Source of the DNA: an uncultured Archangium sp.
GTDB taxonomy: Bacteria; Myxococcota; Myxococcia; Myxococcales; Myxococcaceae
Direction of reading: 5' to 3'
Length of the DNA stretch: 11,133 bases
Assembly (NCBI GenBank): GCA_946479335.1
Contig: CAMLFP010000172.1
Coordinates: 1 to 11,133 of the forward strand
Below are positions 1-8,447 of the stretch, one piece after another. Position numbers and translations under genes: made by a program. Below the pieces are notes generated by a model. It did not search any database. It saw only the letters and a list, made by a program, of their open reading frames with translations, and was not told the DNA's origin. Position 1 is the stretch's first letter; every line of letters starts with the position of its first letter.

Positions 1-3
1 CCG

Positions 4-665
4 CTACGGGCGCGTCTGCAGCTCGTACAGCGCGTGCACGCGGCCGTTGAGGCGCTCCCAGCGCACGCGCGCGCCGTCGTCGTTGTGCAGCTCGACGGTG
101 AACTCCGCGGGCAGGCCGGCGTCCCACGCCACGCCCTGCGTCACCTTCCACTGCGTGGTGGCCAGCATCAGCGACGACGCCTGCTTCACGAGGCGCGCGG
201 CGAGCTCGGGGCTGGTGGCGTAGTGGAGCTCCACCACGAAGAACTCGTCACCGGCCGGCAGCTCGCGCGGGAGGTAGTTGCCGAACTCCTGCGACGAGAG
301 CCCGCCCGACGACATGTACTGATGGCCGAGCTGCTCGGCGTCGTACGCGAGGCTGACCTCCAGCGTGTCGGGCGCCGGCTGCGTCATCACGAACGACTGG
401 AGCTGCCACCCGGGGCCGCCGCGCTGCCAGTGCAGCCGCTCCAGCGCCGCGTCGCGCGCCTCGTTCGTCAGCCCGGGGATGGTGCGTCGCAACCGCGCGG
501 TGGTGTCGAGCACCGCCGTGCCGCGGAACTCCGGGTAGATGTAGATGAGCGCGGTGCGCACCTCGGCGGTGCGGCGCGCGCCCGTCAGTCGCCCAGCGTC
601 GGGCGTCCTGGTGGCGCCGCACTTCGCGCAGGCGGTCAGCAGCAGCAGCAGCGCAACGGCGAACC

Positions 666-669
<4 letters not shown>
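4..669 (-). CDS. Putative lipoprotein of unknown family, last gene of the kinase-glpK operon
   Basis: About 221 residues. I place the start at the GTG at 669-667, because it gives a typical lipoprotein signal: a hydrophobic run VRFAVALLLLLTAC with lipobox L-T-A-C and the lipidated cysteine at residue 14. That GTG overlaps the glpK stop codon as GTGA, which suggests translational coupling. The reading frame stays open further upstream (to 759), but that part lies inside glpK and looks non-natural (Arg/Ala-rich). The mature part, about 207 residues, is soluble, with no further membrane segment and no repeat; I recognise no domain. Three short clusters stand out: an IYIYPEFRG segment, a DEFFVVELHYAT segment and an aromatic C-terminal region with QWKVTQGVAWDAG. 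The composition suggests a mixed alpha/beta periplasmic domain. It may ride along with the membrane-tethered kinase encoded first in the operon, but that is a guess from position only. Stop codon TAG at 6-4. Gene call fairly sure; function unknown. Confidence 0.8.
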
Positions 670-2146
<1,477 letters not shown>

Positions 2147-2150
<4 letters not shown>

Positions 2151-3214
2151 TTGTTTTTCCAGACGGTTTCGAGGAGTGGCTGCACGCGCGGCCACCATTG
2201 TGAAGACGACGCGATGACGGAGCCCAGCAGCACGCCCGCCAGCACCGCCCAACCCCAGCGCGACTTGCGGGGCTTCAAGTGCGCGGGCACCAACTGCGAG
2301 AGGTCGGCGAGGTCGGTCTTGCTCAGGCGCGCCAGCACGTCGCTCTCGCTGAGCTTCTGCCGCGCGCGCAAGAACGCCACCAGCACCGACGACGGGCTGC
2401 GCTCGAAGCGCGAGAGCAGCTCCTCGAAGGCGCGGCGCAGCGCCGACGCGTCTTGAAAGCGCTCCTGCGGGAAGCGCGACATCGCCTTCTCGATGACCTC
2501 CGCGAGGGCCTTCGGCGCACGGCTGGCCTTGTGCAGCACCTCGTGCTGGCCGGTGGTGATTTTCGCGAAGACCTCCGCGGGCGTGGCGCCGACGAAGGGC
2601 CGCTTCCCGGAGAGCGCCTCGTAGAGCATCACGCCCAGCGAGTAGATGTCGCTGCGCCCGTCGACCGCGCCGCCCGTCACCTGCTCCGGAGACATGTACG
2701 CCGGCGTGCCCACCGCCATGCCGGTCTTGGTGAGGCGGCTGAGGTCTTCCTGTTGGGCGATGCCGAAGTCCATCAGCTTCACCTCGCCCCACGAGTTGAT
2801 CATCACGTTCGCGGGCTTGAGGTCGCGGTGCACCACGCGGTGGAAGTGCGCGTGCTCCAGCGCGGCGGCGAGCTGCAGGCCGATGACGCACACCGCGTCG
2901 GGCGGCAGCTTCTCTTCTTTGATCAGCTCCGCGAGGCTCGGGCCGTCGACGAGCTCCATCACCATGTAGAGGCCGTCGTTCTTCTCGACCAGGTCGTAGA
3001 GCGTGACGATGTGCTGATGGCGGAAGTTCGCGAGCGCCATCGCTTCACGCTTGAAGCGCGAGAGCTGCTCGGAGTTCTTCGCCGCGTCGGGAGGGAGCTC
3101 CTTGATGGCGACCTCGCGCTGCAGGCCCTCGTGCACGGCGCGATACACCGTCGCCATGCCGCCTTTCCCCAGCGGGCCCAGAATGCGGCAGTCGCCGACT
3201 TTTCTTATCGCCAT
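2147..3214 (-). CDS. Membrane-anchored eukaryote-like Ser/Thr protein kinase
   Basis: A 355-residue Hanks-type kinase. The catalytic domain fills roughly residues 8-275: glycine loop GKGGMATVY at 16-24, ATP-anchoring Lys38 in AIKEL, helix-C Glu57, catalytic loop HRDLKPAN at 129-136 (Asp131), metal-binding DFG at 149-151, an activation segment rich in Thr ([11 protein letters not shown]) and SPEQ at 175-178 in place of APE. All key residues are intact, so it should be active. A charged linker (about 276-319) leads to one hydrophobic segment at about 320-338 and a 17-residue tail. It is therefore probably tail-anchored, with the kinase facing the cytosol and almost no extracellular sensor domain. 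I start at ATG 3214, just before the first conserved residues; the frame extends to 3289 but that would overlap the divergent esterase. It is first in an operon with glpK and a lipoprotein, so GlpK is an obvious candidate partner or substrate, though this is unproven. Substrate unknown. Confidence 0.93.
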
Positions 3215-3225
3215 GAAGGCGCGGA

Positions 3226-3253
3226 AAACTACGCGAAGCCCCCGCGCTTTCAA
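3226..3253 (-). promoter_or_regulatory. Possible sigma70-type promoter for the kinase-glpK-lipoprotein operon
   Basis: On the minus strand, TTGAAA at 3253-3248 (5 of 6 to the -35 consensus) and TAGTTT at 3231-3226 (weak -10) are separated by 16 bases. This would start transcription only a few bases before the kinase ATG at 3214, giving a nearly leaderless message; no Shine-Dalgarno sequence is visible before that ATG, which fits. It lies in the 56-base gap between divergent genes. The weak -10 and high local GC make this tentative. Confidence 0.27.
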
Positions 3254-3270
3254 TGTGAGAGACGGGCGAC

Positions 3271-4404
3271 ATGCGCTGGCTCGTTTCACTCACGTTGTTG
3301 GTGTCGAGTCCCGCGTGGGCGCTCACGGAGGTGACGAACTTCGGCTCCAACCCCGGTTCGCTGCGCATGTTCGTGTACACGCCAGCCTCGCTGCCCGCGA
3401 ACCCGGCGCTGGTGGTCGCGCTGCACGGCTGCTCACAGGGCGCCTCCGACTACGTGAAGGCCGGGTGGAACACGCTCGCCGACGAGCGCGGTTTCATCGT
3501 GCTCTACCCGCAGGTTGTTACGACGCCGGTGAATGGTGGTTGCTTCGACTGGTTCGATTCTTCGCAGCAATCAGCGAGCGGAGATGAAGTGACGTCGATT
3601 CTGCAGATGGTCTCGAAGCTCGAGGCGACGAATGGCGTCGACGCTTCACGTGTGTACGTGACGGGGCTGTCGAGCGGCGCGGCGATGGCGAACGTGCTGC
3701 TTGCGGTCGCGCCCGACGTGTTTTCGCGCGGGCAGGTGGTGGCCGGCGTTCCGTTCAAGTGCGCGACTGAGGTGTGGAGCGGCACCAGCTGCATGTCGTC
3801 ACCGCCGTCGAAGTCAGCGTCGCAGTGGGCGGCGCTGGTGCCTTCGACGACGACGCCTCCGCGCGTGCAGCTGTGGCACGGCACGTCTGACGGCACCGTC
3901 AACGTCGCGAACGTCGACGAGGAGCTGAAGCAGTGGGCCGGCGTGAATGGCATCGACACCACCGCCGACGCGACATCGACCCTGGGCCCGGCGACACGGC
4001 AGGCGTTCAATGACGGCGCGGGCGTGACGCGCGTCGAGGTGTGGAAGGTGTCGAACATGCAGCACGGCACGCCGATTGATGCAGCGAACGGGTGCGGCAC
4101 CGCTGCGTCGTACATTCTGGACGTCGGCGTCTGCTCCGCCGAGCTCGGCGCGCGGTTCTTTGGGTTGTTCGACGACGTAGATGCTGGCGTCCCGTTCGAC
4201 GCGGGCACCGAGGTCGACGCAGGTGATGTCTCCGACGCGGGGAGGACCACGCAGGACTCCGGAGTCGTCGTTCCCGATGCGGGCACCAGCAACGTCGACG
4301 CGGGCGTGCCTGACTTGGACGCTCCGCCGCAGGGCTGCGGGTGCACCAGTGGCCCGTCGGTGTTGCTGCTTGCCGCGTTGGCGCTGCTGCGTCGCGCCCG
4401 CTGA
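3271..4404 (+). CDS. Secreted PHB-depolymerase/CE1-type esterase with DAG-repeat linker and MYXO-CTERM-like anchor
   Basis: A 377-residue alpha/beta hydrolase of the polyhydroxybutyrate depolymerase / feruloyl-acetylxylan esterase (CE1-like) group; the exact substrate cannot be read from the sequence. Residues 1-17 form a signal peptide ending AWA. The catalytic core has the oxyanion motif HGCSQ at 52-56, nucleophile Ser134 in GLSSG, acid Asp207 in HGTSDG and His265 in MQHGTP. Several cysteines (54, 91, 164, 174, 275, 288) could form disulfides, as expected outside the cell. From residue 304 a low-complexity linker repeats Asp-Ala-Gly every 6-7 residues (304, 310, 316, 322, 336, 343, plus DSG at 329). 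It ends with GCGC at 355-358, the hydrophobic stretch PSVLLLAALALL and the basic tail RRAR. That layout matches MYXO-CTERM sorting tails, which are processed near the cysteine and hold the protein at the cell surface. Transcribed away from the kinase operon; only a loose purine-rich patch (GAGAGACGGG) precedes the ATG. Confidence 0.92.
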   Translation: MRWLVSLTLLVSSPAWALTEVTNFGSNPGSLRMFVYTPASLPANPALVVALHGCSQGASDYVKAGWNTLADERGFIVLYPQVVTTPVNGGCFDWFDSSQQSASGDEVTSILQMVSKLEATNGVDASRVYVTGLSSGAAMANVLLAVAPDVFSRGQVVAGVPFKCATEVWSGTSCMSSPPSKSASQWAALVPSTTTPPRVQLWHGTSDGTVNVANVDEELKQWAGVNGIDTTADATSTLGPATRQAFNDGAGVTRVEVWKVSNMQHGTPIDAANGCGTAASYILDVGVCSAELGARFFGLFDDVDAGVPFDAGTEVDAGDVSDAGRTTQDSGVVVPDAGTSNVDAGVPDLDAPPQGCGCTSGPSVLLLAALALLRRAR

Positions 4405-4429
4405 CGTCAGGCGCGCGGAGTGGACGTCA
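4402..4429. other. Short inverted repeat at the esterase stop; possible weak terminator
   Basis: TGACGTC at 4402-4408 pairs with GACGTCA at 4423-4429 across a 14-base spacer. The left arm contains the esterase TGA. The right arm contains the TGA of the minus-strand remnant reading frame. There is no T-tract on either side, so if it terminates transcription it is not a standard intrinsic terminator. It could simply be chance in GC-rich DNA. Confidence 0.2.
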
Positions 4430-4788
4430 CGGTTCGCTCAGTGAGTTGATGTTGGACCTCGACGTGTCGGAGAAGAGGAAAGCGTCTCGTGCCTTGAGGA
4501 GGTACCCGTTCGCTTCGTCCGGGGGGGCGAGCCTCACCACCTGTTTGCGATGGCTTTCAGCAGATACCCGTCGCGCGCGTCGTTCTCCGCGACGTACGCC
4601 GCCGCAGTTCGGTGATCTCCACGCTTCTGGAAGTGCTCTTTGGCGCGCTGGAGCAACCGAGTGTTATTGGGTGTCGCTTCGATTGCTCGGCGAGCGCGTC
4701 ACACGACGAAGCCCCGAACGCGTTCTGGCCTGAAGGTGGGCGGCGTTTGCAGGTCTCGCGTCGTGGTCGACCCGGTCAGGCCCTCCAT
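4427..4788 (-). pseudogene. Probable decayed gene, TPR-like remnant
   Basis: No intact gene fits here, yet the minus strand reads like protein in pieces. One frame (open from 4698, stop TGA at 4536-4534) contains RLLQRAKEHFQKRGDH, then TAAAYVAENDARDGYLLKA. Just downstream, another frame ending at TGA 4429-4427 reads VVRLAPPDEANGYLLKA, then RDAFLFSD. Both pieces share GYLLKA and have the alanine-rich, helix-like look of tetratricopeptide repeats. Upstream in the first frame, an ATG at 4788 opens a 29-codon piece that ends at TGA 4701-4699. Joining them needs one stop removed and a frame shift near 4536-4560. Codon use is less GC-rich than in the neighbouring genes, which fits relaxed selection or foreign origin. 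The alternative is that this is chance open sequence. I cannot name the parent family. Confidence 0.35.
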
Positions 4789-4822
4789 TTCGCGCGAAAG
4801 TCGCCAAGCTGGTGCAACTACG

Positions 4823-4867
4823 CGTCACGCTTGGTCGAAAATACGTATTGAATACGCATTTTCGACC
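4823..4867 (-). repeat. 45-bp polar palindromic repeat, copy 1
   Basis: On the plus strand it reads CGTCACGCT, one variable base, the arm GGTCGAAAATACGT (4833-4846), a 5-base centre ATTGA, then the arm ATACGCATTTTCGACC (4852-4867). The arms are near-perfect inverted copies; here the pairing extends to 22 bp either side of base 4850 (4828-4849 with 4851-4872) with one mismatch. The same 45 bases occur inverted at 7352-7396, with 39 of 45 identical; the differences are the five centre bases and one arm-flanking base. Strand is given in the sense that matches copy 2. It lies 34 bases upstream of the ATG of the decayed minus-strand gene. It may be a small mobile or REP-like element, or a binding site. 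Confidence 0.75.
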
Positions 4868-5022
4868 AAGCGCGGAGCGCGGGCATCGAAGGCGGGTCCC
4901 ACGAGTCACCAGAAGTTCGAAGTCGAGGGCCTCCGCGAGCTGGGCAGACCGCAAGACTCCGTAACCACGCCCACTCAAAGAAATGTCAGTGGCTCGCAGT
5001 ACAAGTGCAGCGGGAGGCGAGG
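4868..5022. other. Short spacer ahead of the AbiEi/DUF559 gene
   Basis: No gene, RNA or strong terminator is apparent. The only clear signal is the ribosome binding site GGGAGGCGAGG at 5012-5022, directly before the ATG at 5023. Confidence 0.5.
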
Positions 5023-5949
5023 ATGGATGAGGTGGAGCTGCAGTGTGTTCGGTTGGCCGCGCGACAGCATGGAGTGCTGTCACGCGCGCAGGCATCTGAT
5101 CTGCGGATGAGCAGGACCCAGTTGGAGTGGCGAGTGAAGAGCGGGGCGTGGCAGCGGTTGTTTCCGGGCGTGTTCAGGGTCGAGGGCGCGCCGTCGACGT
5201 GGAGGCAGCGGCTGAAGGCCGCGTCACTCTGGGCGGGCGAAGGGCACGCGTTGTCGCACGGCACGGCCGCGGCGCTCCTCGGGTTCGAGTGGTTTCGCGG
5301 CACCTCCGCCGTGGAGCTGACGACCGTGAAGAACCTCCGTGCCGCTGGCGTGACGACGCATCGCGTGGGTGCGCTGTTCCCGCGCGAACTCGTGAGCGTC
5401 GAGGGCTTCCGCGTGACCAGCGTGCCGCGCACGTTGCTCGACCTCTCGGCGGTGCTGCCCGCGAACGAGGTCCGCCGTCTCGCCGACGAAGCCATGCGCC
5501 GCAAGTGGATGAACGTCGACCGCTTCGAGCAACTCTTCGAACGGCACGGCGGGTCTCCCGGTGTGAAGCTGCTGCGCGCGTTCGCGAACGAATACGCCGG
5601 CGGCGACGGGCCGACCGAGAGCGCGCTCGAAGACCTGGTGCGCGGGGTGCTCACGGCAGCCGGCATGCCGAAGCCGGTGAAGCAGCGGCCGGTGTACGCG
5701 GGCCGCCGCCTCCGTCGGCTCGACTTTCATTTCCCCGGGACGCCGGTGGTCATCGAGGCCGATGGCTACGCGTGGCATTCCTCGGTCGAGGCGTTCGAGC
5801 GCGACCGCAAGCGTCGCAACGCGCTGACGCTGCAGGGCTTTCAAATCCTCCAGTGGACGTGGAGCGCGCTCCGACAGCGCCCCGAGGAGCTGCTCATCGA
5901 GCTGGCCACGCTGCTCGGCCAGTCCCCGGTTGCGAAGCGCGCGGCGTGA
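5023..5949 (+). CDS. AbiEi-type antitoxin-like domain fused to a DUF559 nuclease-like domain
   Basis: 308 residues. The N-terminus (about 1-60, with GVLSRAQASDLRMSRTQLEW and the conserved-looking GAWQRLFPGVFRV) matches the winged-helix domain of AbiEi-type antitoxins of type IV toxin-antitoxin systems. The middle (about 60-190) resembles the AbiEi-associated segment with HGTAAALLG and SVPRTLLDL. The C-terminus (about 195-300) is a DUF559 domain, related to very-short-patch-repair and restriction-type endonucleases of the PD-(D/E)XK fold: Glu199 in PTESALEDLV, Asp234 in RLDFHFPG, Glu245 and Asp247 in VVIEADGYAWH, then an Arg/Lys-rich stretch ERDRKRRNAL and the terminal FQILQWTW. The active-site lysine is not obvious, as the position after the second acid is ADG. 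No AbiEii-like nucleotidyltransferase lies beside it, so it is an orphan, a common state for this family. I chose ATG 5023 because GGGAGG sits at ideal spacing; GTG 5005 would be an alternative. The pirin gene follows after 15 bases. Role in the cell unknown. Confidence 0.85.
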   Translation: MDEVELQCVRLAARQHGVLSRAQASDLRMSRTQLEWRVKSGAWQRLFPGVFRVEGAPSTWRQRLKAASLWAGEGHALSHGTAAALLGFEWFRGTSAVELTTVKNLRAAGVTTHRVGALFPRELVSVEGFRVTSVPRTLLDLSAVLPANEVRRLADEAMRRKWMNVDRFEQLFERHGGSPGVKLLRAFANEYAGGDGPTESALEDLVRGVLTAAGMPKPVKQRPVYAGRRLRRLDFHFPGTPVVIEADGYAWHSSVEAFERDRKRRNALTLQGFQILQWTWSALRQRPEELLIELATLLGQSPVAKRAA

Positions 5950-5964
5950 CGACACATACAGCGC

Positions 5965-6969
5965 ATGCGTGACCCCGTTCTCGAGACCGTGCGCCTGGGC
6001 TTTCAGTGGCCCGCGTTGGACCCCTTCCTCTTCGCGGTGCACCACGACGACGCGTACCCCGCGGGCAACGAGCAGCTCGGGCCCAACGCCTCGCTCGCCG
6101 GCCGCGACCTCGGGCAGGACTTCGAGGGCAAGGACGGCTGGCGCATGTACCACGGTGAAATCGTCCCCGGGTTTCCGCAGCACCCACACCGCGGCTTCGA
6201 GACCGTGACGCTGGTGCGGCGCGGGTACATCGACCACTCCGATTCGCTGGGTGCGACCGCGCGCTTCGGTGGAGGTGACGCGCAGTGGCTCACCGCCGGC
6301 CGCGGCATCGTGCACAGCGAGATGTTCCCGCTGGTCGACCCGGTGAACGCCAACCCGGTGGAGCTCTTCCAGCTGTGGCTCAACCTCCCGGCGGCCAGCA
6401 AGATGGTCGCGCCGTACTTCTCGATGTTCTGGGCCAGCCAGATTCCGCGCGTGACGGCGCCGGGCGTAGAACTCCACGTCATCGCGGGCTCGATGGGCGG
6501 TGCGCAGCCGCCGAAGCCGCCGCCTGATTCGTGGGCCGCGAACGCCACCAGCGACCTCGCCATCGTGACCGGCCGCATGGAGCCCGACGCAGAATGGACG
6601 CTCCCCGCGGCGAAGCCGGGCACCAACCGCATGCTGTACTTCTTCGCCGGCACCAAGCTGCGCGTGGGGGAACACAGCGTGCCGCGCGGCACCGGCGTGC
6701 GACTGCTGCCCGACGTCGCGGTGCCGCTGCGCAACGGTGAGGGCGAGGGCGAGTTCCTGTTGCTCCAGGGCCGGCCCATCGGCGAGTCGGTGGCGCAGTA
6801 CGGCCCGTTCGTCATGAACACCCGCGAGGAAATCGTGCAGGCGTTCAACGACTACCAGCGCACGAAGTTCGGCGGCTGGCCGTTCAAGCGCGATGACCCG
6901 GTGCACCCGCGTGAGCAGCAGCGCTTCGCCCGGCACGCCGACGGTCGCGAGGAGAAAGCACCGGCGTAA
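5965..6969 (+). CDS. Pirin family protein (cupin-type metal-binding)
   Basis: 334 residues, slightly longer than the usual 230-300. The pirin signature is clear: QHPHRGFETVTLVRRG with His73 and His75, and AGRGIVHSEM with His117 and Glu119, which together form the iron-binding site of the N-terminal cupin barrel. A long loop between the barrels contains PPKPPPDSW, and the second barrel runs about residues 200-290. The C-terminal tail (FGGWPFKRDDPVHPREQQRFA) is also typical of bacterial pirins. Family members act as redox-sensing co-regulators, and some have quercetin dioxygenase activity in vitro; the native role here is unknown. It starts 15 bases after the DUF559-containing gene on the same strand, without its own Shine-Dalgarno sequence, so it is probably co-transcribed and perhaps translated by re-initiation. 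No good terminator is seen after it beyond the weak hairpin at 7014-7035. Confidence 0.93.
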   Translation: MRDPVLETVRLGFQWPALDPFLFAVHHDDAYPAGNEQLGPNASLAGRDLGQDFEGKDGWRMYHGEIVPGFPQHPHRGFETVTLVRRGYIDHSDSLGATARFGGGDAQWLTAGRGIVHSEMFPLVDPVNANPVELFQLWLNLPAASKMVAPYFSMFWASQIPRVTAPGVELHVIAGSMGGAQPPKPPPDSWAANATSDLAIVTGRMEPDAEWTLPAAKPGTNRMLYFFAGTKLRVGEHSVPRGTGVRLLPDVAVPLRNGEGEGEFLLLQGRPIGESVAQYGPFVMNTREEIVQAFNDYQRTKFGGWPFKRDDPVHPREQQRFARHADGREEKAPA

Positions 6970-6974
6970 TCTCC

Positions 6975-7078
6975 TCCAGCCGCGTTGCAGAAATGCGCGA
7001 GTCAGCGCGTCACGCCGGCGATGTGAGGCGCCGGCCCGGGGTGAGGATTCTCCGGTCGCGCTGCAGAAAATGCGCGAG
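6975..7078 (+). repeat. Imperfect direct repeat pair downstream of the pirin gene
   Basis: Two copies of a 27-28 base unit lie at 6975-7001 and 7051-7078. Both have the plan TCC(A/G)G(C/T)CGCG(T/C)TGCAG, then an A-run, then ATGCGCGAG; they differ at a few bases plus one inserted A. A shorter GCGCGAGTCAG(C/T)GC segment also recurs after 6995 and 7102. Between the two main copies lies a 7-bp GC hairpin (GCCGGCG at 7014-7020, CGCCGGC at 7029-7035) with no T-tract. This may be decayed or duplicated intergenic sequence; no function is evident. Confidence 0.5.
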
Positions 7079-7351
7079 CGCGAGCGGCTCCCGGTATGCC
7101 CGCGCGAGTCAGTGCTTCGCGCCGATGAGGCGATGAGAAGCAGGCGTCTGGTTCTCCCCTCGCAGCGTGCGTCACGCTGAGTCCATCTGCGCGTGCGATG
7201 CGCGCGGTGACGGTGTTCTCGAGCGCGAGCGTGTCTTTGCGTGCGTGTTGCCTGCGTCGTGTTGCTCCATTCGCCCACGGTCTTGCTTGCTCTCAAGTCA
7301 GTGACGTCGCGCCGGCTGCGCGGTGAGCACCCTGTCTTCCGCGTCGCGCGC
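7079..7351. other. Rest of the gene-free spacer between pirin and quinone oxidoreductase
   Basis: Open frames exist on both strands but have Arg/Ser-rich, non-natural composition. I see no tRNA, no clear terminator, and no convincing promoter boxes. Together with the flanking repeats this makes about 480 bases without a gene, unusual compared with the 0-56 base gaps around most neighbours. Confidence 0.5.
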
Positions 7352-7396
7352 GGTCGAAAATGCGTATCAGGCACGTATTTTCGACCGAGCGTGACG
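7352..7396 (+). repeat. 45-bp polar palindromic repeat, copy 2 (inverted relative to copy 1)
   Basis: Its reverse complement reads CGTCACGCT, C, GGTCGAAAATACGT, centre GCCTG, then ATACGCATTTTCGACC, so both arms and the 9-base extension are identical to copy 1 at 4823-4867. The small A/G asymmetry between arms is also the same in both copies, which argues for descent from one element rather than independent symmetric sites. It lies 56 bases before the quinone oxidoreductase ATG, in the same relative orientation that copy 1 has toward the decayed gene. It might be part of that gene's promoter region or just an inserted repeat. Confidence 0.75.
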
Positions 7397-7452
7397 ATGC
7401 GGGGCCGCCTCTCGCACGGCGGGCCGTCCCGTGGCTCGTTACGCTCGCGCGC

Positions 7453-8421
7453 ATGACCCGCATCGTCCGTGTGCAGCGCACTGGTGGCCCCGAGGTTCTC
7501 GAGTTCGACGAGGTCGACGTGCCGCCGCCCGCGCGTGGTGAGGTGCAGCTCAAGCACACCGCGCTCGGCCTCAACTTCATCGACGTCTACTACCGCAGCG
7601 GCCTGTACCCGACGGCGCTGCCGATGACGCCGGGTCAGGAGGGCGCGGGCGTCATCACCGCGGTGGGCGAGGGCGTCACCGGGTTCGCGGTCGGGCAGCG
7701 CGTCGCCTACGCGGGCGCGCTCGGGGCCTACGCCGACGTGCGGAATCTCTCCGCGGAGCGGCTGGTGCACCTGCCGGACTTCATCGACGACGTCACCGCC
7801 GCGGCGGTGATGCTCAAGGGCATGACCGCCGACATGTTGCTCAAGCGCGTGCAGCAGACGAAGCCCGGCGACACCGTGCTCTTCCACGCCGCGGCCGGAG
7901 GCGTCGGGCAGCTCGCCACCCAATGGGCGCGCGCCCTGGGCGCCACCGTCATCGGCACCGTCGGCTCGCGACAGAAGGCGGCGCTCGCCGCGCGGCACTG
8001 TCACCACGTCATCGTCACCAGCGAGGGCCCGTGGGTCGACCAGGTGAAGGCGCTCACCGGCGGGCGCGGCGTCGACGTGGTGTTCGACTCCGTAGGCAAA
8101 GACACGGTGCCGCAGTCGTTGGAGGCGCTGCGCAACCGCGGCCTGCTGGTGTCCTTCGGTCAGTCGAGCGGCAAGCCGGCGCCCCTCGACCTCGTCGCGC
8201 TCGGCGGGCTCCGGTCGCTGTTCGTCACCCGCCCCTCGCTGCACGGGTGGACCCACGCCCGCGCGGAGCTCGAGCAGAGCGCCGCCTCACTCTTCGCGGC
8301 GCTGCAGGCCGGCCACGTGAAACCCGACGCGCCCCGCCTCTTCCCGCTCGCGGAGGTCGCCGCCGCGCACGCCGCGCTCGAGGGCCGGCAGACCACCGGC
8401 TCGGTCGTGTTGCGGCCCTGA
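7453..8421 (+). CDS. NADPH:quinone oxidoreductase (zinc-free MDR family)
   Basis: 322 residues, the standard length for this family. It probably reduces quinones or related enones with NADPH in the cytosol. Landmarks are GLNFIDVYYRSGLYP at 39-53 and PGQEGAGVI at 60-68, which is typical of QorA-type members. The Rossmann motif AAAGGVGQLA lies at 146-155. The C-terminal AHAALEGRQTTGSVVLRP is also characteristic. The Cys/His zinc ligands of true alcohol dehydrogenases are absent. I start at ATG 7453, where homology to the usual N-terminus (MTRIVRVQRTGGPEVLEF) begins. The frame is open back to 7360, but that part runs through the palindromic repeat. No Shine-Dalgarno sequence is visible before the ATG. 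The E. coli homologue is called qorA (qor), but I leave the symbol blank because several paralogues share this pattern. Confidence 0.93.
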   Translation: MTRIVRVQRTGGPEVLEFDEVDVPPPARGEVQLKHTALGLNFIDVYYRSGLYPTALPMTPGQEGAGVITAVGEGVTGFAVGQRVAYAGALGAYADVRNLSAERLVHLPDFIDDVTAAAVMLKGMTADMLLKRVQQTKPGDTVLFHAAAGGVGQLATQWARALGATVIGTVGSRQKAALAARHCHHVIVTSEGPWVDQVKALTGGRGVDVVFDSVGKDTVPQSLEALRNRGLLVSFGQSSGKPAPLDLVALGGLRSLFVTRPSLHGWTHARAELEQSAASLFAALQAGHVKPDAPRLFPLAEVAAAHAALEGRQTTGSVVLRP

Positions 8422-8447
8422 TGCACGAAAACCTGGCGTCTGGATGT

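Noticed and set aside
643..656. CAG trinucleotide run
   Set aside because: It is simply the leucine codons of the lipoprotein signal peptide read on the other strand.
2151..2891. N-terminal extension of the glpK frame
   Set aside because: It lies inside the kinase gene in another frame and adds Arg/Ala-rich sequence before a normal GlpK N-terminus at 2150.
4823..4867. Integron attC or dif-type recombination site
   Set aside because: The arms do not match the attC core triplets or the XerC/XerD half-site pattern, and no integrase gene is nearby.
5224..8256. A 1010-codon open frame on the minus strand
   Set aside because: It runs antisense to the DUF559-fusion, pirin and quinone oxidoreductase genes, which all have clear family motifs. 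Its Arg/His/Glu-rich composition is typical of shadow frames in GC-rich DNA.
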